Source of the DNA: Natronorubrum sediminis
GTDB taxonomy: Archaea > Halobacteriota > Halobacteria > Halobacteriales > Natrialbaceae
NCBI RefSeq assembly: GCF_900108095.1
Contig: NZ_FNWL01000006.1
Coordinates: 95,713-159,712 of the forward strand
Direction of reading: 5' to 3'
Length of the DNA: 64,000 nt
Shown here: piece by piece, positions 1-8,766 of the stretch
Position numbering within the stretch: the first letter of the stretch is position 1
How the letters are laid out: each line of letters opens with the position of its first letter
Made by a program: the position numbers and the translations under genes
Notes under the pieces: generated by a model
Seen by the model: only the letters and a program-made list of their open reading frames with translations
What the model was told of the DNA's origin: nothing
The model's database searches: none

Positions 1-806
1 TCCCAACCGTACTCTCGAGCTGTCTCGCGACTCGTCACGAGGACGGCGCTCGAACCGTCGACGATGCCCGACGAATTTCCGGCGTGGATAACGCCCTCTC
101 CGTCGTCCCGAAACGCGGGCGGGAGGTCCGAGAGGGAGTCGACATCGGTTCCCGGTCGCGGGTGCTCGTCTTCTTCCACAACGATGGTTTCGCCGTCAAG
201 TTCAGTTTCGACCGGAACGAGCTGGTCGTCGAACCGTCCCTCGTCGTGTGCTCGTTTCCACCGACGCTGGGATTCGACGGCAATTTCGTCGAGTTCGCGC
301 CGGCTGAAGTCCCACTTCTCGGCGACCCGTTCTGCGCTTTCGCCCTGATGCGTTATTTCGTCGAAATGCTCGAAGTAGGTCTCGGACATGTCGGGCTCGG
401 CAGTCGACGCTCCGTCACTCCGGTTGCTCGACATCGGCACGCGCGTCATATGTTCGACGCCGCCCGCGACCACGACGTCGCTGAACCCGGCTCGAACGTT
501 CGCAGCGGCGAGGTTGATCGTTTGCTGGCCCGAACCGCATAGTCGGTCGAGTTGAAACCCGGGAACCTCGTCGCCCCAGCCGGCGACCATCGATGCAATG
601 CGTCCGATATCCGAACCCTGCTCGAAGACTGGCTTTACACAGCCGTACATGACGTCATCGACGATCCCCGGGTCGAATCCGTTTCGTTCCTGTAGCGCCT
701 GCAGAGGTGCCGCTGCGAGATCCTGTGGATGCGTGTCGCGAAAGGATCCGTTGTACTTTCCGAACGGCGTCCGCACTGCATCGACGATTACAGCTTCCTT
801 CATCAT
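1..806 (-). CDS. Acetyl-CoA C-acyltransferase (thiolase), 3' end cut by window edge
   Basis: Degradative-type thiolase that would cleave 3-ketoacyl-CoA with CoA at the last step of beta-oxidation. About 268 of the usual ~390 residues are present. The N-terminus has the classic VDAVRTPFGK opening, and the nucleophilic cysteine sits in RLCGSGQQ at about residue 90. The second catalytic Cys and the His motifs would lie beyond the edge. Two consecutive ATG codons begin the gene; either may be used. A GGTGAT stretch lies about 20 nt upstream. An SDR gene on the same strand ends 80 nt upstream, so the two are probably co-transcribed, giving an oxidoreductase plus thiolase pair. The exact chain length or branching of the substrate cannot be read from the sequence. 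Confidence 0.93.
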   Translation of the reverse strand, partial: MMKEAVIVDAVRTPFGKYNGSFRDTHPQDLAAAPLQALQERNGFDPGIVDDVMYGCVKPVFEQGSDIGRIASMVAGWGDEVPGFQLDRLCGSGQQTINLAAANVRAGFSDVVVAGGVEHMTRVPMSSNRSDGASTAEPDMSETYFEHFDEITHQGESAERVAEKWDFSRRELDEIAVESQRRWKRAHDEGRFDDQLVPVETELDGETIVVEEDEHPRPGTDVDSLSDLPPAFRDDGEGVIHAGNSSGIVDGSSAVLVTSRETAREYGW

Positions 807-886
807 CAACTGTGTCAATGCATATCACCTTAGACATTCCGGATCGGCACATCACTCGAGTCGATTGCGTTCACGCAAACTGTCGG

Positions 887-1672
887 TTACACGTCGTGGT
901 GTTCGGTCAGCGCGATTCGTGGAACGCCTTCGACGACGATCGTCTCCCCTTGGATATACTGCGCACCGGGACTCGCGAGGAACTGGGCGACTCGAGCGAT
1001 CTCGTCGGGCAGCCCAAGCTGGCGATCGACGCTGTCCGGATCGACATCGTCCGACGTCATGCTCCGTTGTTGTTCGACGCCTTCCGTGAGAACGAGTCCA
1101 GGCAAAATGGCGTTGATTCGTATTTCGTACGGTGCCCACTCGACGCCGAGCGTTCGCGTGAGCGTGTTTAATCCCGATTTTGCGGCCGCGTAGTGGGCCA
1201 TCATCGGCGCTCCGTCACGGCCGGCGACGCTCGAGACGTTGACGATGGTGCCGCCGTCACCCTCGATCATGCCCTCGCTGACGATTTGAGCGCAGTTGAA
1301 CGCACCGGTGAGATTGATGTCGACGATGGTGTTCCAGGCGTTCGCGCTCAACTCTTCGGTGGGAGCCTCGAAACTCGCACCGGCGTTGTTTACGAGAACG
1401 TCGATCGGCCCGAGTTCGTCCGTCGCGGCTTCGACGACAGAACAGATCGACGCGCGGTCCCGGACATCGCATTCGACAGCGAGAGCCTCCCCGGAGGCGT
1501 CGCTGTCGTTGATCGAATCCGCGACGCTATCGACTGCGTCCTGGTCTCGAGACGTGACGACGACGTCGACGCCGTCCGCGGCGAATCGTTCCGCGATCGC
1601 TCGACCGATCCCCCGGGATGAACCGGTGATGAGTGCTGTCTCACCGTCTACCGAGAAGGTCGTTGTTGACAT
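887..1672 (-). CDS. Short-chain dehydrogenase/reductase (FabG-like)
   Basis: NAD(P)-dependent Rossmann-fold oxidoreductase of 261 residues, the usual classical SDR length. Visible motifs are TGSSRGIG (16-23), NNAG (95-98), the catalytic Ser near 147, and Tyr161-xxx-Lys165. Its likely role is 3-hydroxyacyl-CoA or 3-oxoacyl reduction/oxidation ahead of the thiolase that follows on the same strand. I chose the ATG at 1672 instead of an upstream TTG (1702) because an AT-rich box (about 1701-1710) lies the right distance upstream for a leaderless transcript and the SDR fold begins about nine residues after this Met. The precise substrate is unknown. Confidence 0.9.
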   Translation of the reverse strand: MSTTTFSVDGETALITGSSRGIGRAIAERFAADGVDVVVTSRDQDAVDSVADSINDSDASGEALAVECDVRDRASICSVVEAATDELGPIDVLVNNAGASFEAPTEELSANAWNTIVDINLTGAFNCAQIVSEGMIEGDGGTIVNVSSVAGRDGAPMMAHYAAAKSGLNTLTRTLGVEWAPYEIRINAILPGLVLTEGVEQQRSMTSDDVDPDSVDRQLGLPDEIARVAQFLASPGAQYIQGETIVVEGVPRIALTEHHDV

Positions 1673-2170
1673 TCCAGTTTCGGATCCCAGCGGGTCGATC
1701 AAAAATGTATTGTCTCAATATTGACTGGTTGTAGAACCACGATGATTGCGCAGAGCTACGCCAACTCGTGCAACCCCACCGCCAGACATTCGCGCTGATC
1801 TAATTGAACGTTCGCACAACCTAGATGGTGAAATGCGACCGGGTCGATCTACCACTGAGCGTGGAAACGTCGTCTGCAAACGCTCGCCAGTGACTCGCAC
1901 TTCGGGAGCGTACAGTATCAGGAGTGTACTCGAGTTCCGTTAGTCGAGTCCTTCACGTCGGTTTGAATATACGGTTACCCTTCATTAGATGAGTATCGAA
2001 GTGGGTATCGACCTCCCTCTGACAGTTTACCGTCGTCGCAATTATATTCAACATTCATAGAATCGTGTACTCCACTCTCCTTTTATAACCTGAGTTCGGG
2101 AAATTGTTATTCTAAACTCATGTGGGAAATTAAGGAAGAGATTATTCGAAGCACCGCGTCATTTGGTGCT
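1673..2170. other. Intergenic region with divergent promoters
   Basis: About 500 bases between the leftward SDR and the rightward solute-binding protein. Both promoters should lie here: an AT-rich box near 1705 for the SDR and AT-rich sequence around 2081-2115 for the binding protein. Short reading frames in this stretch show no family resemblance or acidic haloarchaeal composition, so I call no gene. Confidence 0.6.
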
Positions 2171-3214
2171 ATGGTGGTAAAAAAGCACTCTCAGTCAGTG
2201 GGTAAGAGAGCGTATCGGCGGACGTTCCTCGCTTCGGTGGGACTGGGAGCATCAGCAGTACTTGCAGGGTGTACAGGCGACGATTGGACAGACGAGGATA
2301 CGATCCGAATGCTATCGTCGACAGAAGGGACAACAGCGTACGCAGCAAATGAAGGACTCACCGCCGTTGTCAACGAACACACTGACGACGTGTTTGCTGA
2401 AGCCCAACCTAGTCCAGGCACCGAGGCAAATATCGGTTCGCTCATGGACGAAGACGCGGAGATGGTTTTCAGTCAGAATTGGGGGATGAACTTAATAATG
2501 GAAGAAGAAGAGCCGTACGACGAACTTGGCTTCGACGTCGTGCAATTCTTCCACTTCTATACCCTCCCTTGGTTTTTCGTGACCGCAAACGAGGAGATCG
2601 AATCGATCGCTGATATCGACGAAGAGACGCAAGTTAGCCCGACCCCTGAAGGGTCCGGGACAGCTGCCCCGCTCGAGCACGCACTTTCGTTTGCGACCGA
2701 CGATTTCGATCGCGTCAGCTACGACTTCGCCGAACAGGCTTCTGCAATGGAAGAGGGACGGCTCGAAGTCGGCGTTGGTTCGTACATGAATCTCGAAATC
2801 GAACCCGGGTGGCTCCAAGAAATGGGCGGAACGGTCGACTATCACATTCCAACTATCCCGGACGAGGTTCACGATGAATGGGAGAGTGATTCTGGTATTG
2901 CCGTTGGCACGTTCCCCGGTGACGAAATCGAAACCGCTTCCGGTGCTCCAGATGAAGTTGTAACACCAATATTCGAATACAATTTCGTTGGTCGTCAGGA
3001 TTTGACCTACGACATGGTTTACGCATTTCTCGAGGCGCTTCACGAAAACCGAGAGGAACTCGGGGGGTATCACGAGGTTCTCTCGAAGCTGGAAGACGAG
3101 GAGAACTTTACAAACGAATTGTACGAAGACGTGCCACTTCACGCGGCGGCGTACGACTATTGGGACGAGGAGGGTCTCCTGAACGACGATCACGAACGCG
3201 CCGACGACCCCTAA
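2171..3214 (+). CDS. TAXI-family TRAP solute-binding lipoprotein (orphan)
   Basis: Extracytoplasmic binding protein of the TRAP-associated extracytoplasmic immunogenic (TAXI) family, expected to capture a carboxylate outside the cell and deliver it to a TRAP permease. The 347-residue protein has a twin-arginine signal (RRTFLASVG, 16-24) followed by the lipobox LAGC with Cys34, so it should be Tat-exported and lipid-anchored. I start at this ATG because it places the RR motif about 15 residues in; an upstream in-frame ATG (2120) would add an unlikely 17-residue extension. No permease gene is adjacent, unlike the SBP at about 14.7 kb. It is clearly related to the two other TAXI proteins in this window. 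Confidence 0.88.
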   Translation: MVVKKHSQSVGKRAYRRTFLASVGLGASAVLAGCTGDDWTDEDTIRMLSSTEGTTAYAANEGLTAVVNEHTDDVFAEAQPSPGTEANIGSLMDEDAEMVFSQNWGMNLIMEEEEPYDELGFDVVQFFHFYTLPWFFVTANEEIESIADIDEETQVSPTPEGSGTAAPLEHALSFATDDFDRVSYDFAEQASAMEEGRLEVGVGSYMNLEIEPGWLQEMGGTVDYHIPTIPDEVHDEWESDSGIAVGTFPGDEIETASGAPDEVVTPIFEYNFVGRQDLTYDMVYAFLEALHENREELGGYHEVLSKLEDEENFTNELYEDVPLHAAAYDYWDEEGLLNDDHERADDP

Positions 3215-3316
3215 TCCGCTACAGTACGCCGCGGGTTCTCGTCGGATTCCTCTCCCCCGTGATGAAATATATCTAACATAAATCTTTAGATCACATATAA
3301 CAACGTCTACTGTACA

Positions 3317-4129
3317 ATGCCAACACGTAGCACCGACCTCGGAAACGAGGACCTCGAGGTAACGATGAGCGACGACGGCACCGTCGTCTGGGCGACGATC
3401 GACCGGCCCGACGTCCACAATGCGCTGAGCGAGTCCGTACTGACGGGGCTTTCCGAAATCGCTGCCGCGACACGCGAACGCGATATCCGGGTCGTCGTCA
3501 TCCGTGGCGCGGACGGCACGTTCTGTTCGGGCGGCGACTTGCAAGGGATGGACGAGGCTGAACCGAAGTCGATGTTCGAACGACGGGCCGGCTCGTCGGG
3601 GTTGGCCGATCTACTCGAGGAGTTGATCGACGCCGACGCCCTCACGGTCGCCGCGGTCGAGGGGTACTGCCTGGCTGGCGGCTGTGGGCTAGCGGCCGGT
3701 TGTGACTTCGTCCTCGCGGCTGAGGACGCCGATTTCGGGACGCCTGAGGTGAACGTCGGCATGTTTCCGATGCAGGCGATGTCGGCAATCATGCCGGCCG
3801 TCGGCGAGAAGAAAGGACTCAAGCTCATGTTCACCGGCGAACACATCGACGCCGAGACCGCCGAGCGAATCGGCCTCGTGACAGACGTGCTGGACGCCGA
3901 CGCGTTCGAGGACGAACTCGAGGCGTACGTCGACAGTCTGGCCAAGAACAGTCCGGTGATGATTTCGATGGGGAAAGAAGCCTACTATACGCAACGCGAT
4001 ATGACGGTCGAACAATCATACTCGTATCTCAAGGAGATGCTCGTGCTGTTAATGGAGAGTGAAGATCACGAGGAAGGTGTCGCGGCGTTCGTCGAGGATC
4101 GCGAACCTGAGTGGGGGACACGGCCATGA
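3317..4129 (+). CDS. Enoyl-CoA hydratase/isomerase (crotonase family)
   Basis: Crotonase-fold protein of 270 residues. The two oxyanion-hole segments are visible: CSGGDL (70-75) and LAGGCGL (119-125). The first of the two hydratase glutamates (usually in GGCEL) is replaced by Gly, whereas a Glu is kept in TPEVNVG (144). That pattern suits an isomerase or another crotonase chemistry better than a standard two-Glu hydratase. The last four bases (ATGA) overlap the start of the following dienoyl-CoA-reductase-like SDR, so they are translationally coupled, suggesting auxiliary steps on unsaturated acyl-CoAs. AT-rich sequence at 3264-3300 (aaatatat and similar) supplies the promoter. Confidence 0.9.
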   Translation: MPTRSTDLGNEDLEVTMSDDGTVVWATIDRPDVHNALSESVLTGLSEIAAATRERDIRVVVIRGADGTFCSGGDLQGMDEAEPKSMFERRAGSSGLADLLEELIDADALTVAAVEGYCLAGGCGLAAGCDFVLAAEDADFGTPEVNVGMFPMQAMSAIMPAVGEKKGLKLMFTGEHIDAETAERIGLVTDVLDADAFEDELEAYVDSLAKNSPVMISMGKEAYYTQRDMTVEQSYSYLKEMLVLLMESEDHEEGVAAFVEDREPEWGTRP

Positions 4130-4947
4130 GCGACGGTCGGGGAACGCCGCCGAGTACGGACATTTTCGCGTCCGATCTCCTCGAGGGAGAAACCGCGCTC
4201 GTCACCGGCGGCGGCACCGGCATCGGGAAACACATCGCGCTGGCGCTCGCCGATCACGGCGCCGACGTCGCTATCACCTCGCGCGACATGGACCACCTCG
4301 AGCCCGTGGCTGAGCGGATTGAGGCGAAAGGGCGGCGCATCTGTGCGACGACCGCCGATATTCGAAGCCGAGACGAAGTAGACGCGATGGTCGAAACCGT
4401 CCTGGACGAACTCGGCGAGATCACAATTCTCGTGAACAACGCCGGAGCGAACTTCCTGAGCCCCGCCGAGGAACTGAGCGAGAACGGCTGGCGGGCTGTC
4501 GTCGGAACGATCCTCGACGGCACCGCCTACTGTACCTTCGCTGTCGGCGAGCACATGATCGACAACGGCGGCGGCTCGATCGTCGCGATGGGAGCGACGA
4601 ACAGCGAGCGCGGCGCACCGTATCACGCCCACTCCGGTGCCGGAAAAGCGGGCATCACGAACCTCATGCAGACCGTCGCTGCCGAGTGGGCTCAGTACGG
4701 CATCCGCGCCAACACGATCGCACCCGGCATCATCGAGACGGAAGCACTATCGAGCGTCTGGGACGAGGCGGGCCGCGACCGCGACCAAATCGGACGCGAC
4801 ATCGCCATGGAACGTCTCGGATCGCCGGCAGACTGCGTGCCGATCACGTTGTTTCTCGTCAGCGATGCCGCGGCCTACGTAACCGGCTCGTACTTCGCCG
4901 TCGACGGCGGCCAACTCGTCGCGGACGCCGGACACCATCTCGAGTAA
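4126..4947 (+). CDS. SDR resembling 2,4-dienoyl-CoA reductase
   Basis: Rossmann-fold oxidoreductase of 273 residues with TGGGTGIG (27-34) and NNAG (104-107). The usual YxxxK is not present: the Lys is at 174 in HSGAGKAG, but Ser170 occupies the Tyr position. Ser at this place is a hallmark of mitochondrial 2,4-dienoyl-CoA reductase (DECR1), and the flanking sequence NNAGANFLSPAEELS and AAEWAQYGIRAN also resemble DECR more than FabG. A Tyr is present eight residues before the Lys (166), whereas DECR1 has its catalytic Tyr fifteen before. I infer reduction of a conjugated dienoyl-CoA with NADPH. The ATG overlaps the stop of the upstream crotonase. The alternative GTG fifteen bases upstream is less likely. 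Confidence 0.82.
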   Translation: MSDGRGTPPSTDIFASDLLEGETALVTGGGTGIGKHIALALADHGADVAITSRDMDHLEPVAERIEAKGRRICATTADIRSRDEVDAMVETVLDELGEITILVNNAGANFLSPAEELSENGWRAVVGTILDGTAYCTFAVGEHMIDNGGGSIVAMGATNSERGAPYHAHSGAGKAGITNLMQTVAAEWAQYGIRANTIAPGIIETEALSSVWDEAGRDRDQIGRDIAMERLGSPADCVPITLFLVSDAAAYVTGSYFAVDGGQLVADAGHHLE

Positions 4948-5172
4948 CTGCCCGGGCGACCGTGGATCTCTTCCGACAGCAGTTGGATCACATACCAACT
5001 ATCAATTGTTGAAATCGTTGGAATCGAGCAAATTCACTATCCTACTATTTGTCTTGAGGTGATCATAGCGGGCTCGAACGGGAGAAGTGACACGGCGACG
5101 AATACCGCTTGCGACCGCACCGTTCCATTTTGGAGACTGATTTCTTCCTGTTCGAAGCTACTGGATATCCGT

Positions 5173-6996
5173 CTAGAACAGCACCGTTCCATGATGTCGG
5201 TCGCGTTCAATACGACGCTTGTTGCGATAGGCATCGATGCGACGCTCGAGTTGGCGGCGTAAATCGCTCGCAGCGGCCAGTTCGTCGACCTGCATGCTCG
5301 AGGCTTGTTTGCGGATGTCCTTGCGATACAGGTCTTTCGTCTCCTCGACGAAGGCCTCGCGTTCGGCCGGATCGTCGATCTCGTCTATCTGGTCCGAAAA
5401 CATCGCCCGAACCGCCGCGTCTGGCCCCATCACCGCCAGTTCCGCCGACGGCAGCGCGAGCGTCGAATCGGGTTCGAACGACGGTCCGCACATCGCGTAA
5501 ATGCCCGCACCGTAGGCCTTCCGCGTGATGACGCAGAACTTCGGCACCTGTGCGTTCGAGGTCGCGTAAATGAACTTCCGGCCCTTCTGGAGGACGCCCT
5601 GTCGTTCGACCTGCGAGCCGACCATGAACCCGGGCGTATCACAGAGGTAAATCAGGGGGATCCCAAAGGCATCACACTTCCAGATGAAGTCCGAGGCCTT
5701 TTCGGCGGAATCGGGGAAAATTGCCCCGGAGACGTGATTGGGCTGATTCGCGACGATTCCGACTGGGCGACCGTCGATCCGACCGAAAGACGTGACGAGT
5801 TCGGGGGCAAATCGCGGTTTGAGTTCGAACAACGAACCCTCGTCGACGATGCGCTCGAGGACGTCGTGCACGTCGTAAGCTTCGTTCGGATTCTCAGGGA
5901 TGACGGCGTCCAACCCTTCGGGATTGCGACGCGGCGCCGTTCCCGGTCGTTCGGGAAGGGGAGACTGGTAATCCTGAGGTAGATACGAAAGCAGGTCTCG
6001 AACTTTCGTCGCTGCGGTTTCCTCGTCGGGAACGACGAGGTCTGCGCTGCCGGAGTGAGTCGCGTGAACGTCGGGACCGCCCAGTTGCTGCATATCGATG
6101 TCCTCACCGGTCACCTCCTCGACGATCCGAGGCGAGGCAATCGCCATGCCGGAGATTTCCTCGACCATGATTAGGAAGTCACAGAAGATGGGCGTGTACG
6201 CCGATCCTGCGATATTCGGACCGTAGAGGACGCCGATCTGTGGAACCTGTCCGGAGTGGATGCACTGGTTGAAAAACGACTTCCCACCAGTGTATCGGCC
6301 AGCGTGACTCGAGGACTCCTTACGGTCGCCGGGGGAAAGCCGCGCTCCCGTCGAGTCGATGAGTCGGACGATCGGCGCGCGAGCGGTCACCGCTCGTTCG
6401 GAGAGCCGGATTGCCTTTTCGATCCCCTGCTGGCCCAGCGAACCCGCCTTAACCGTGTAATCGTTTGCCGTGAAGAACACGTCGCGGCCGTCGATCGTTC
6501 CGACGCCCGTTATCATCCCGTCTGCGGGCGTTCGGTCGTCGTTGGCGTAGCCGGCGAACGATCCGTCCTCGTACTGGACGTCGTCGAAGACCATGTCGAT
6601 CCGATCCCGGACGAACTCTTTGTCCAACTGTTCGATTTTCTCGTGACCTCGCTCGGGACCGCCCGTCGCGATGTCCTCGAGGTCCGCTCGGATACGCTCT
6701 TCTCGATCGGTAAGGATGACGCCCTCGTCGGTAAACGACGCCCCGATGTCGTCGCTCCCGTCGGTCTCGAGAGTAACGGATTCGCCGAGGTGATGTGAAA
6801 GCGCCGTAACGATCGCACGAACCGTTTCTTCGTCGTACTCGCCGTCGATTTGTACTTTCATGGTCTCTCTGGTGTCGATTGGGGTGCCCGCATCATCGTC
6901 GTACAACTCGGGCCGATTCCAAAAGTGTACCGTCGGTGATCGGTTGGTGGACTCCCCAGATCGGCGTTTCGCTGCCGACGTACTCGTGTGTGCCAT
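5173..6996 (-). CDS. Acyl-CoA carboxylase, carboxyltransferase (beta) subunit
   Basis: Biotin-dependent carboxyltransferase of the propionyl-/methylcrotonyl-/geranyl-CoA carboxylase type. The core shows ASPRIVEEVTGE, LGGPDVHATHSGSADL and the C-terminal half with GFMVGSQVERQGVL and YGAGIYAMCGP. In the Atu context geranyl- or methylcrotonyl-CoA carboxylation is plausible. The gene's ATG directly abuts the TGA of the upstream ligase. An alternative ATG at 6861 would remove 45 residues of uncertain value, so the start is not settled. After that Met comes an extra ~60-residue segment not needed for catalysis. No biotin carboxylase or biotin carrier gene is in this window, so a partner subunit must be encoded elsewhere. 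Confidence 0.92.
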   Translation of the reverse strand: MAHTSTSAAKRRSGESTNRSPTVHFWNRPELYDDDAGTPIDTRETMKVQIDGEYDEETVRAIVTALSHHLGESVTLETDGSDDIGASFTDEGVILTDREERIRADLEDIATGGPERGHEKIEQLDKEFVRDRIDMVFDDVQYEDGSFAGYANDDRTPADGMITGVGTIDGRDVFFTANDYTVKAGSLGQQGIEKAIRLSERAVTARAPIVRLIDSTGARLSPGDRKESSSHAGRYTGGKSFFNQCIHSGQVPQIGVLYGPNIAGSAYTPIFCDFLIMVEEISGMAIASPRIVEEVTGEDIDMQQLGGPDVHATHSGSADLVVPDEETAATKVRDLLSYLPQDYQSPLPERPGTAPRRNPEGLDAVIPENPNEAYDVHDVLERIVDEGSLFELKPRFAPELVTSFGRIDGRPVGIVANQPNHVSGAIFPDSAEKASDFIWKCDAFGIPLIYLCDTPGFMVGSQVERQGVLQKGRKFIYATSNAQVPKFCVITRKAYGAGIYAMCGPSFEPDSTLALPSAELAVMGPDAAVRAMFSDQIDEIDDPAEREAFVEETKDLYRKDIRKQASSMQVDELAAASDLRRQLERRIDAYRNKRRIERDRHHGTVLF

Positions 6997-8592
6997 TCAA
7001 CGGTAGTAGTCTTCGTGATTCTCGGAGACGACGTGTTTTTGTACTTTGCTGGTCGCCGTCTGGGGCAACTCTGCGAGAAACTCGACGGCTTTCGGGGTCT
7101 CGAAACCGGCGAGAGTTCCGCGGGCGTACTCGAGGACGTCGTCCGGATCGGGGTCGTCCCCGTATGAGACGGCGAAGGCGGTCACCGCTTCGCCCCATCG
7201 CTCGTGAGGGATGCCGACGACGGCGACTTCGTCCACGTCGGAATGATCGAGCAGCACCGATTCCACTTTCTGCGTCGAGACGTTCTCGCCGCCGGTCTTG
7301 ACCATGTCCGTCTTGCGGTCGACGAACTTCAGCAGGCCGTCCTCATCGAAGTAACCCACGTCGCCGGAGTGAAACCAGCCGTGGGCGAACGCCTCCCTAG
7401 TTCGTTCTTCGTTCTCGAGGTAGCCGTCCATGACGTTTGGCCCGCGGTAGACGATTTCACCGACCTCGCCATCGGAGAGCAACTGACCGTCGTCATCCAT
7501 GATCGCGATATCCGTATTCGGCAGTGCTGTTCCCCAGTAGTTTCCCTCCTTCTCGAGTTGCCACTCGGGGTGGTAGGTACAGGTCGGCGGGTAGGCTTCG
7601 GTTTGACCGGAACCGAGGCTGAACTCGGCGCCGAAGACCTCGATGCACTCCGCAAGCGTCTCGTTTCCGATCGGCGTCATCGCGTACGTACACCGCCTGA
7701 GCGAGGAGAGGTCGCGATCCCTGATATCGTCTCTGGCCAGCAGTTCCGTGTACATCGACGGCAAGAGCGTTACGTCGGTCACGGCGTAGGTTTCGACGCA
7801 CTCGAGGAACTGGTTCGGTTCGAAGCCCCGGAGAATCACCATCCGCGCGGAGACGTGCAATACGGCCTTGACCTGCGAGAGCATCGCGCAGTGAAACATC
7901 GGCAAGAGTCCGCACTTGACGTCGTTTCGGGATACCTCGCCCCCGACGACGTTGTTGATCGACCCGGCGTGCAACGCTCGGTGAGGGAGGCAGACTCCCT
8001 TTGGTCGTGACGTCGTCCCCGAAGTAAACATGATCTGGGCGAGATCCGAGCCCTCGAGTTCCACCTCGGGTTCCGCGGCGTCGTGCTCGCTCGCAAACGC
8101 ACGGAACTCCGGCACCGGAACCGTCCCCTCGTCGCTCCACTCGATCACAGCGAGCGTTTCGAGGTCCCGCTCCTCGAACACGCCCTCGAATTTCGGATAG
8201 TACGTGTCCTCGACGACCAGCGCGTCGACTGACGCGTGGTCGAGTTCGTAGCCGACGTCGTCGGTCGTGATCTCGGGATTGATCGGAACGACGACGAGCC
8301 CCGCTTTGAGCGCGCCGAAGTACGCTTCCAGAAATTCGAGGGAGTTCGCGGCGACGATCGCGAGCCTGTCTCGCGACGCCAGTCCCGACTCGAGGAACGC
8401 GTTCGCCGCGCGATTAACGCGGTCGTCGAACTCCCCAAACGACACTCGTTCGTCGGTCGCCGGAACCACGAACGCGTCCTTGTCGGGTCGTCGATTACCG
8501 GCACGCCGAACGATATCACCAGCCGTCACGCGCGTTATTCGAGGGTCGCGCAACTCACCACCTGTGGTGTGTGTTATCGATTGATCTGTCAT
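6997..8592 (-). CDS. AMP-forming acyl-CoA synthetase
   Basis: ANL-superfamily ligase (531 residues) that activates a carboxylic acid to its CoA thioester through an acyl-adenylate. Motifs: FTSGTTSRPKG (189-199, phosphate-binding loop), GSGQTEAYPP (A5), FHSGDVGYFDEDG and VDRKTDMVKTGGENVS (hinge), and a C-terminal TATSKVQKH with the catalytic Lys. It is the first gene of a leftward pair with the carboxyltransferase (stop and start are contiguous), so activation and carboxylation of the same acid are likely linked. It is divergent from the acyl-CoA dehydrogenase at 8767, and the ~170-bp gap carries both promoters. Confidence 0.93.
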   Translation of the reverse strand: MTDQSITHTTGGELRDPRITRVTAGDIVRRAGNRRPDKDAFVVPATDERVSFGEFDDRVNRAANAFLESGLASRDRLAIVAANSLEFLEAYFGALKAGLVVVPINPEITTDDVGYELDHASVDALVVEDTYYPKFEGVFEERDLETLAVIEWSDEGTVPVPEFRAFASEHDAAEPEVELEGSDLAQIMFTSGTTSRPKGVCLPHRALHAGSINNVVGGEVSRNDVKCGLLPMFHCAMLSQVKAVLHVSARMVILRGFEPNQFLECVETYAVTDVTLLPSMYTELLARDDIRDRDLSSLRRCTYAMTPIGNETLAECIEVFGAEFSLGSGQTEAYPPTCTYHPEWQLEKEGNYWGTALPNTDIAIMDDDGQLLSDGEVGEIVYRGPNVMDGYLENEERTREAFAHGWFHSGDVGYFDEDGLLKFVDRKTDMVKTGGENVSTQKVESVLLDHSDVDEVAVVGIPHERWGEAVTAFAVSYGDDPDPDDVLEYARGTLAGFETPKAVEFLAELPQTATSKVQKHVVSENHEDYYR

Positions 8593-8766
8593 AGATTGAC
8601 GACCGTATACAGAATCAAAATTCTGTCGGTCAGTGTGACACTATGAGGAGGAGTTCGTCGACGCGTCGATGACCTACTCAGGGTGCCTGTCGGACGAGCA
8701 CTGCTCCTGTGCGGACGGAAAACAGCGGTAGCTATATTAGCGCAAGTCTATATGTCACTGCTGTCC

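Noticed and set aside
2492..3544. Open minus-strand frame of 350 codons across the TAXI gene
   Set aside because: It lies opposite a clearly coding lipoprotein and its protein is Cys/Val/Arg-rich with no recognisable fold, a mirror effect of biased codon use.
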